A stretch of 64,000 nucleotides of DNA from Bradyrhizobium monzae (GTDB lineage Bacteria; Pseudomonadota; Alphaproteobacteria; Rhizobiales; Xanthobacteraceae), in assembly GCF_021458635.1 (NCBI RefSeq), contig NZ_JAIRDQ010000016.1, forward strand, positions 63,436-127,435, written 5' to 3'. Shown here one piece after another: positions 58,420 through 64,000 of the stretch. Position 1 is the first letter of the stretch, and each line of letters starts with the position of its first letter. The translations under genes and the position numbers were made by a program. The notes below the pieces were generated by a model. That model was not told the DNA's origin. It saw only the letters and a program-made list of their open reading frames with translations, and did not search any database.

Positions 58420-59299
58420 CACCTTCGCCCTTGCGCTTGTGCTTCGCCGATTCCTCTTCGACGTAATCGAGGTTCTGGTCGTAGACGATCCGCTCCTCGC
58501 CGGCGAGCGCGATGAAGCGCTTGCCGCGCGTCCGTCCGACAAGCGTCAAACCCACCTGCCTCGCGAGATCGACGCCCCAGGCGGTGAAGCCGGAACGCGA
58601 CACCAGGATCGGGATTCCCATCCGTACCGTCTTGATCACCATCTCCGAGGTGAGACGTCCGGTGGTGTAAAGGATTTTGTCGGAGGCATCGACGCCGTGG
58701 CGGTACATCCAGCCTGCGATCTTGTCGACGGCGTTGTGGCGACCGACGTCCTCGGTGTAGCAGAGCGGCTCGCCCTCCTTGCACAGCACGCAGCCGTGAA
58801 TCGCGCCGGCCTCCAGATAGAGCGAGGGCATGGTATTGATGGTCTGGGTCATCTGGTAGAGCCAGGAGGTGCGCAGCTCGGCCTGCGGCAGCGCCACACT
58901 CTCGACCGCCTCGAGCAGATCGCCGAAGGCGGTGCCCTGCGCGCAGCCCGAGGTCTGCGTACGCTTCTTCAGCTTGGCTTCGAAATTGGTGTGGTGCTCG
59001 GTGCGCACCACCACCACCTGGAGATCGTCGTCGTACTCGACCTCGGTGACGGCGTCATTATATTTCAGCATGTTCTGGTTCAGCAGGTAGCCGAGCGCCA
59101 GATATTCCGGATAGTCGCCGATCGTCATCATCGTGACGATCTCCTGGGCATTCAAATAGAGCGTCAGCGGCCGCTCCATCGGTACCTTGATCTCGACCTT
59201 GGCACCGGTCTGGTCGGTCCCGGTCACGCTCTGGGTCAGGCGCGGGTCGTCTGGATTCGGGACGATCAGGGGCACCGGGCCTTTGTCGATCTTCATCAT
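58409..59299 (-). CDS. fdhD: Formate dehydrogenase accessory sulfurtransferase FdhD, lacking the usual CxxC
   Basis: A 296-residue FdhD, which transfers sulfur from a cysteine desulfurase to the molybdenum cofactor of formate dehydrogenase. The family core is there: the HGCVLCKEGEPLCYTEDVGRH segment (DVGRHNA) and TTGRLTSEMVIKTVRMGIPILVSRS. The sulfur-carrier loop usually reads CxxC (E. coli C121-x-x-C124); here it is TSGCAQGT with a single Cys at 119. Further cysteines are at 170 and 173. ATG 59299 was chosen. It is the first gene of the fdhD-mobA pair and is divergent from mobB. Confidence 0.92.
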   Translation of the reverse strand: MMKIDKGPVPLIVPNPDDPRLTQSVTGTDQTGAKVEIKVPMERPLTLYLNAQEIVTMMTIGDYPEYLALGYLLNQNMLKYNDAVTEVEYDDDLQVVVVRTEHHTNFEAKLKKRTQTSGCAQGTAFGDLLEAVESVALPQAELRTSWLYQMTQTINTMPSLYLEAGAIHGCVLCKEGEPLCYTEDVGRHNAVDKIAGWMYRHGVDASDKILYTTGRLTSEMVIKTVRMGIPILVSRSGFTAWGVDLARQVGLTLVGRTRGKRFIALAGEERIVYDQNLDYVEEESAKHKRKGEGGDD

Positions 59300-59373
59300 G
59301 GCCACGACGTTAGCATGACATTCGGGTCAAGCCGATATAAGCATGCTAGCGGAAAGCGGAAAATGCTTCCTCT

Positions 59374-59459
59374 CGTCATTGCGAGCGTAGCGAAGCAATC
59401 CAGGATCTTTCCGCGGAGACACTCTGGATTGCTTCGTCGCTACGCTCCTCGCAATGACG
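59374..59459. repeat. Dispersed palindromic repeat between fdhD and mobB
   Basis: CGTCATTGCGAGCGTAGCG with CGAAGCAATCCAG is answered by CTGGATTGC and CGCTACGCTCCTCGC then AATGACG, forming a long inverted repeat of about 35 bp per arm. The CGTCATTGCGAGC/GCAATGACG unit is a widespread dispersed repeat in Bradyrhizobium and many other bacteria. It lies in the divergent promoter region of fdhD and mobB. Confidence 0.85.
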
Positions 59460-59514
59460 GGGAGGGGACGGTGGTTCCACCAGAGGCGTAGTTGTGCGCG
59501 GAGACGGACCCGGA

Positions 59515-60042
59515 ATGAAAGTCATCGGCCTTGCAGGCTGGAGCGGTGCGGGCAAGACCACGCTGTTGACGCGGCTGATCCCGCATTTCAACGCGCAGGG
59601 CCTGCGCGTCTCCGTCATCAAGCATGCGCATCACCAGTTCGACGTCGATGTGCCCGGCAAGGATTCCTGGCGCCATCGCGAGGCCGGTGCGGCCGAAGTG
59701 CTGGTGGCCTCTGCGAACCGGTGGGCCTTGATGCACGAATTGCGCGGCGCGGCCGAGCCGCGGCTGCCGGAACTGCTGGGCAAGCTGTCTGCGGTCGATC
59801 TCGTCGTGGTCGAAGGTTTCAAGCGCGAGCCGCATCGCAAGATCGAGGTGCATCGCGCGGCCAACGACAAGCCGCTGTTGTTCCCCGACGATCCCGGCAT
59901 TGTCGGGATCGCGACCGATGTTGCGGTTGAAACCCGGCTGCCGACTGTCCATCTCGATGACATCGCGGCCGCTGCGGCATTGCTGCTGCGCGCAGCGATG
60001 CCGGTCGAGGAAGCGGTTGCAAGAAGCGCGGCGATGCGCTGA
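59515..60042 (+). CDS. mobB: Molybdopterin-guanine dinucleotide biosynthesis protein MobB
   Basis: A 175-residue P-loop GTPase that helps MobA. Walker A is GWSGAGKTTLL near residue 8-18, and the catalytic region is VDLVVVEGFKREPHRKIEV, the MobB signature. The start at 59515 (MKVIGLAGW) was chosen over an upstream frame at 59494. It ends 9 bp before moeA, so they form one operon. MobA and MobB are in opposite directions. Confidence 0.92.
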   Translation: MKVIGLAGWSGAGKTTLLTRLIPHFNAQGLRVSVIKHAHHQFDVDVPGKDSWRHREAGAAEVLVASANRWALMHELRGAAEPRLPELLGKLSAVDLVVVEGFKREPHRKIEVHRAANDKPLLFPDDPGIVGIATDVAVETRLPTVHLDDIAAAAALLLRAAMPVEEAVARSAAMR

Positions 60043-60051
60043 CGAGGCACC

Positions 60052-61308
60052 ATGGCGCAACTGTCGGACGATTGCTTTGCCTTCGGCGGACCGATGATGT
60101 CGGTCGACGAGGCCGTTGGCTTGATCACGGCACGCGTCAGCGCGATTGCCGATCTCGAGACGGTGGCGCTCGTTGATGCCGACGGGCGCGTGTTGGCGCG
60201 CGATATCGCGGCGCCGCTGCCGCTGCCGCCCTTTACCAACTCCGCCGTCGACGGTTACGCCGTCGGCAATGTCGACCTTCCGCAAGAAGCGGAACGGGCA
60301 TTTCCGCTCGATGGTCGCATCCAGGCCGGCGGTTTTGCACAAGCACCGATCAAGCCCGGCCACACCGCACGTATCTTCACGGGCGCGCCGATGCCCCCGG
60401 GCGCCGAGACCGTCTTCATGCAGGAAGACGTCCGCATCGACGACGCCGGCGAGATCGTGTTGCCACCCGGGCTGAAGCCGGGCGCCAACGTTCGCCCGGC
60501 AGGCGAGGACATTCCTGTTGGGCACGTCGCGTTACGCGCCGGCCAGCGGCTGCGGCCCCAGCACGTCGCGCTTGCCGCGGCCTTCGGTCTGACCCGGCTC
60601 GATGTCGTCAGGCGTATCCGAGTCGCCGTTTTCTCCACCGGCGATGAGTTGGCCTCGCCCGGCGAGCCGCGCACGGCCTCGCAGCTGTTCGATTCCAACC
60701 GCTTCATGCTGATGGCGATGCTGCGCCGTCTCGGCTGCGAGGTCTCCGATCTCGGCATTCTGCGTGACGAACGCACCTCGCTCGCGAACGGATTGAAGCA
60801 GGTTGCAGGCCAGCACGATCTGATCCTTACCACCGGCGGCGTCTCGACCGGCGAGGAAGACCACGTCAAGGCGGCGGTCGAGAGCGTCGGCTCGCTGGTG
60901 CTGTGGCGGATGGCGATCAAGCCGGGCCGGCCTGTGGCGATGGGCGTCATCGGCGGCACGCCGTTGATCGGGTTGCCCGGCAACCCCGTCGCGAGCTTTG
61001 TCACATTTGTCCATGTGGTGCGGCCGACGGTGCTGGCGCTCGCCGGCAGTCTGCCGGAGCCGCTGTTGCCGATCCCGCTGCGCGCGGCGTTCACCTACAA
61101 GAAGAAGCTGGGCCGCCGCGAATATGTTCGGGCGTCCTTGCGGCGCGCACCGGATGGCGCGCTGGAAGCGATCAAGTTTCCGCGTGAAGGCGCTGGGCTA
61201 TTGTCGTCATTGGTCGAGACCGACGGCCTGATTGAACTGAATGAAGACGTTGCGCGCGTCGAGCCGGGCGAGCGTGTAGGTTTCCTGTCCTATGCTGATC
61301 TGCTCTAG
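60052..61308 (+). CDS. moeA: Molybdopterin molybdenumtransferase MoeA
   Basis: A 418-residue canonical MoeA. It inserts molybdate into AMP-molybdopterin. Motifs in order: TNSAVDGYAV, IRVAVFSTGDELASPGEP, LILTTGGVSTGEEDHVKA (MoCF-binding) and PLIGLPGNPVASFVTFVHV. All are intact, unlike those at 54197. It follows mobB by 9 bp and precedes the TusA-like gene by 44 bp. It is the third MoeA-like gene in 7 kb and the most likely to be the housekeeping insertase. Confidence 0.93.
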   Translation: MAQLSDDCFAFGGPMMSVDEAVGLITARVSAIADLETVALVDADGRVLARDIAAPLPLPPFTNSAVDGYAVGNVDLPQEAERAFPLDGRIQAGGFAQAPIKPGHTARIFTGAPMPPGAETVFMQEDVRIDDAGEIVLPPGLKPGANVRPAGEDIPVGHVALRAGQRLRPQHVALAAAFGLTRLDVVRRIRVAVFSTGDELASPGEPRTASQLFDSNRFMLMAMLRRLGCEVSDLGILRDERTSLANGLKQVAGQHDLILTTGGVSTGEEDHVKAAVESVGSLVLWRMAIKPGRPVAMGVIGGTPLIGLPGNPVASFVTFVHVVRPTVLALAGSLPEPLLPIPLRAAFTYKKKLGRREYVRASLRRAPDGALEAIKFPREGAGLLSSLVETDGLIELNEDVARVEPGERVGFLSYADLL

Positions 61309-61352
61309 GCGGTTGCATTGACGTCCTCGGCCCCTCCCGCCATGTTGCACCC

Positions 61353-61628
61353 ATGACAAGAACAATGACCAGAACGACGCTTGATCTCACCGGGCTGAAA
61401 TGCCCGCTGCCCGCCTTGAAAACGCGCAAGGCGTTGAAACCATTGCAGCCGGGCGATCAGCTCGAAGTGCGCTGTACCGATCCGCTGTCGGTGATTGACA
61501 TTCCGAACCTGATCCGCGAGACGGGCGACACGGTGGAGATCACAGAGCGCAGCGAGGCGCACATCGTGTTCTTGATAGAAAAAGCGAATGGTCCAATAGG
61601 CAGCGTCAATGCTGCGCTGCGTTCTTGA
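61353..61628 (+). CDS. tusA: TusA-family sulfur carrier protein
   Basis: A 91-residue TusA-like protein with the sulfur-carrying CPxP motif LKCPLPALKTRKAL (Cys17). TusA relays persulfide sulfur from IscS to tRNA modification, and to molybdenum-cofactor sulfuration in some bacteria. Its place after moeA and near fdhD suggests it feeds sulfur towards formate dehydrogenase activation. An internal Met at residue 5 is an alternative start. Confidence 0.87.
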   Translation: MTRTMTRTTLDLTGLKCPLPALKTRKALKPLQPGDQLEVRCTDPLSVIDIPNLIRETGDTVEITERSEAHIVFLIEKANGPIGSVNAALRS

Positions 61629-61945
61629 GCGCGTTACCGCGCTGATACCGACCATTTATCTATCGACATCGATCACGGCTTCTGCCCAAATTGACCTTCT
61701 CCGTGCAGGCGCGGAGGTTGAGTGTTGTCTGCGATGCGCGGATCAGCGGGCCAGTTTCGAAGCCTGCAAATCGTATCGGGCATAGAGCCCCGATCGAGGG
61801 GTTAACTTTTCAGACGCGCGTGACGATCCTGGCGCGTGTCGGTGATTGTGCGGGGCAGCAGGGGCAACAGCTGCACAGCAATGGGCTGAGGAACAGGATA
61901 GTAGCGGCAGTCTTGCTCAGAAGGGCAGCTGCAGGGGAGGAATGC
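61629..61945. other. 317-bp region upstream of the OFA transporter gene
   Basis: This gap should hold the transporter promoter. A purine-rich ribosome site, GGGGAGGAATGC, precedes the start at 61946. The open frame in this stretch has no homology. No clear regulator-binding palindrome is visible. Confidence 0.4.
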
Positions 61946-63601
61946 ATGACGACAATTGAAAGCGCTGGAAGGATTTCAGGCGCTGGCGCCGGTTTTCTGG
62001 ATCGCGAGCGAACAATCGCCAAAGTCGGCTTCAATCGCTGGCTGGTGCCGCCGGCAGCGCTGTGCATCCATCTGTGCATCGGCATGGCCTACGGCTTCTC
62101 CGTGTTCTGGCTGCCGCTGTCGCGCGCGATCGGCCTGACCGCGCCGAAAGCCTGCCCCGACATCTCGCTGTGGCAGGAGCTCTTCACCACGAGCTGCGAC
62201 TGGAAGGTCGCCAGCCTCGGCTGGATGTACACCCTGTTCTTTGTCTTGCTCGGCGTCTCCGCCGCGATCTGGGGCGGCTGGCTCGAGCGCGCCGGTCCGC
62301 GCAAGGCGGGTGCCGTCGCCGCATGCTGTTGGGGCGGTGGTCTTCTGATCGGTGCTTTCGGCGTCTACGTCCACCAGCTCTGGATCATGTGGCTCGGCGC
62401 CGGCGTGATCGGTGGCGTGGGACTTGGACTCGGCTACATCTCCCCGGTGTCGACTTTGATCAAATGGTTTCCGGATCGCCGCGGCATGGCGACCGGCATG
62501 GCCATCATGGGATTTGGCGGCGGTGCCATGATTGGAGCACCTCTGGCCAATCTCTTGATCAACTACTTCAAGACGCCCACCTCGGTCGGCGTCTGGGAGA
62601 CCTTCGTCACGATGGGGGTGGTCTACTTCGTCTTCATGATGATCGGCGCCTTCGCCTATCGCGTGACTCCCGCCGGCTGGCAGCCCGAAGGCTGGACCCC
62701 GCCGAGTGAGAAGAAGTCGATGATCACCGAGCATCACGTCCATCTCAACAACGCACACAAGACGCCGCAGTTCTGGCTGATCTGGTGGGTGCTCTGCTTG
62801 AACGTCTCGGCGGGTATCGGCGTGATCGGCATGGCCTCGCCAATGCTCCAGGAGATATTCGCAGGCAAGCTGATCGGGCATCCGGAGCTGACCTTCAGCC
62901 AGCTTTCGGTTGAACAGAAGGCAGCGATCGCAGCGATCGCTGCGGGCTTTGCTGGTCTGCTGTCATTGTTCAACATCGGCGGCCGGTTCTTCTGGGCGTC
63001 GATGTCGGACCTCATGGGTCGCAAGAACACCTACTACACGTTCTTCATCCTCGGCATCGCGCTCTATGCGCTGGCGCCGACCTTCGCGGCGATGGGCTCA
63101 AAGCTGCTGTTCGTGCTCGGCTTCGGTATCATCCTGTCGATGTATGGCGGCGGCTTCGCGACCGTGCCGGCCTATCTCGCCGACATGTTCGGGACCCAGT
63201 TCGTCGGCGCCATCCATGGCCGGCTGCTGACGGCGTGGTCGACCGCGGGCATCATCGGCCCCGTCGTGGTGAACTACATTCGCGAGTTCCAGCTCGCGGC
63301 AGGCGTTCCGCGGGACCAGCTCTACAACACCACCATGTACATTCTATGCGCCATGCTGATCGCGGGCTTGATCTGCAACTACCTGATCAAGCCAGTCGAT
63401 CCGAAGTGGAACATGAGCGAGGCGGAGGTTGCCAAGCTTCAGGCAGCAAGCGCCAAGAGCGAAGCCGGCATCCAGCACGGCTCCTTCGGTATCGGCAAGG
63501 GCGGCTTGGACGTCAGGGCCGCGCTGTTCTGGGCCTTCGTCGGTGTTCCGCTGGCATGGGGTGTGTACAAGACGCTCGAGAGCGCGGTGAAGATCTTCTG
63601 A
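61946..63601 (+). CDS. OFA-family MFS transporter (oxalate/formate antiporter type)
   Basis: A 551-residue inner-membrane protein with about 12 hydrophobic helices. It shares OFA (OxlT-like) features: FNRWLVPPAALCIHLCIGMAYGFSVFW at helix 1, GLGYISPVSTLIKWFPDRRGMATGMAIMGFGGGAMIG as the family signature, and GRFFWASMSDLMGRK as motif A between helices 8 and 9. A long loop and C-terminal tail are present. OFA members exchange oxalate for formate or take up other organic anions. Beside FdhD and MobAB, it suggests formate or oxalate metabolism. Confidence 0.87.
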   Translation: MTTIESAGRISGAGAGFLDRERTIAKVGFNRWLVPPAALCIHLCIGMAYGFSVFWLPLSRAIGLTAPKACPDISLWQELFTTSCDWKVASLGWMYTLFFVLLGVSAAIWGGWLERAGPRKAGAVAACCWGGGLLIGAFGVYVHQLWIMWLGAGVIGGVGLGLGYISPVSTLIKWFPDRRGMATGMAIMGFGGGAMIGAPLANLLINYFKTPTSVGVWETFVTMGVVYFVFMMIGAFAYRVTPAGWQPEGWTPPSEKKSMITEHHVHLNNAHKTPQFWLIWWVLCLNVSAGIGVIGMASPMLQEIFAGKLIGHPELTFSQLSVEQKAAIAAIAAGFAGLLSLFNIGGRFFWASMSDLMGRKNTYYTFFILGIALYALAPTFAAMGSKLLFVLGFGIILSMYGGGFATVPAYLADMFGTQFVGAIHGRLLTAWSTAGIIGPVVVNYIREFQLAAGVPRDQLYNTTMYILCAMLIAGLICNYLIKPVDPKWNMSEAEVAKLQAASAKSEAGIQHGSFGIGKGGLDVRAALFWAFVGVPLAWGVYKTLESAVKIF

Positions 63602-63617
63602 TCGCAAACTCACATCG

Positions 63618-63649
63618 TCGCGGAATGCCGACGGCTCGGCATTCCGCGA
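63618..63649 (+). terminator. Strong hairpin after the OFA transporter gene
   Basis: TCGCGGAATGCCGA (63618-63631), CGGC loop and TCGGCATTCCGCGA (63636-63649) form a perfect 14-bp stem, 15 bases after the stop. It is followed by a short pyrimidine run (GCTCGCCTTTC). This is a likely terminator. Confidence 0.72.
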
Positions 63650-63691
63650 TGCTCGCCTTTCAAGTCAAGAATGGGATCTAGGGGGATTCTG

Positions 63692-63976
63692 ATGCTTCGA
63701 ACACGTATCTGCCTTGCCGCCATGCTGCTGGCAGCAGGCCTACACACCGCGTCCGCGCAAACCGCGGCTGCGCCCGCCACCACCGCGCCTGCCGCGACGA
63801 CCGACGCCAAGCCGCCGGGCAAGATGAAGCTCACCATGCAAAAACTGAAGGACATGAAGGCGAAGTGGACCGCCAACAAGCCGAAGCTGAAGGCGTGCCG
63901 CGCCGAGGTGAAGGCCAAGGGACTGGTTGGCGACGATCGCTGGTTCTACATCCAGGACTGCATGGACAAGACCTGA
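63692..63976 (+). CDS. Small secreted PsiF-like protein
   Basis: A 94-residue protein. Residues 1-23 are a signal peptide (LAAMLLAAGLHTASAQ), then an Ala/Thr/Pro-rich linker and a basic C-terminal domain with two cysteines in ACRAEVKAKGL and YIQDCMDK, the PsiF repeat pattern (C-x(n)-C). PsiF in E. coli is phosphate-starvation inducible, but no function is proven. GGGGGATTCTG precedes the ATG at 63692. Confidence 0.75.
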   Translation: MLRTRICLAAMLLAAGLHTASAQTAAAPATTAPAATTDAKPPGKMKLTMQKLKDMKAKWTANKPKLKACRAEVKAKGLVGDDRWFYIQDCMDKT

Positions 63977-64000
63977 GCCGGGTTCCGCGTTGCGTTTGCG

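Overview
The window is GC-rich DNA from an alphaproteobacterium, most likely Bradyrhizobium or a close Nitrobacteraceae relative. This rests on gene content (several Liv-type ABC systems, TTT and TAXI binding proteins, a DUF2336 protein, several class III cyclases, a malonate locus) and on dispersed palindromes of a familiar Bradyrhizobium type. It is chromosomal-looking metabolic and transport sequence. I see no phage genes, intact transposase, integrase, rRNA or CRISPR array. There is one tRNA, tRNA-Ile with anticodon CAT.

Layout. 0-9 kb: a cut AMP-binding enzyme, a large SAM-cyclase-ATPase-TPR sensor overlapping a PCMT-like methyltransferase, a Tat-exported GH10 xylanase, a glycosyltransferase and a Wzx-type flippase. 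9-16.8 kb: a branched-chain-amino-acid-type ABC transporter (binding protein, LivH, LivM, LivG, LivF, second binding protein) followed by a CaiB-type CoA transferase. 16.8-21.1 kb: a decayed pstS, a small membrane protein, an L,D-transpeptidase, a methyltransferase and a glyoxalase-like protein. 21.3-24.9 kb: a shikimate-dehydrogenase paralogue, an amidohydrolase and an orphan binding protein (probable aromatic or quinate-type catabolism), then HutD. 25-28.5 kb: two further class III cyclases flanking a DUF2336 protein. 28.5-32.5 kb: a LysR regulator divergent from mdcA and a malonyl-CoA decarboxylase gene, which together could form a two-enzyme CoA-based malonate pathway.

32.5-42.2 kb: an exported alpha/beta hydrolase, a 996-residue protein made by tandem duplication of a TPR-glycosyltransferase unit, a 42-residue zinc-knuckle protein, an SRPBCC protein, an HxlR regulator, a GFA-fold protein, a Cys-rich secreted peptide, an MFS exporter and an ECF sigma factor with a SnoaL-like tail. 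42.2-48.3 kb looks like an island remnant. It lies between a partial copy of tRNA-Ile plus its 3' flank (42.79-42.87 kb) and the intact tRNA-Ile (48.21-48.29 kb). It carries a GST-SDR-TetR operon with operators in its promoter, a chimeric pseudogene, an exported amidohydrolase and an unknown membrane protein. A truncated copy of the Cys-rich peptide gene sits just outside it.

48.6-52 kb: three solute-binding proteins (TctC, TAXI and Liv types), each without its permease here. 52-64 kb is a molybdenum/tungsten and formate-dehydrogenase maturation region: an HTH regulator with a molybdate-binding-like domain, a TupA-like tungstate-binding protein, two adjacent MoeA-like proteins (one fused to a periplasmic-binding-like domain), MobA, FdhD, MobB, a third MoeA and a TusA-like sulfur carrier. 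An OFA-family (oxalate/formate type) transporter and a small PsiF-like secreted protein end the window. The genes for sulfur transfer to, and cofactor assembly of, a formate dehydrogenase are together; the dehydrogenase subunits are not in the window.
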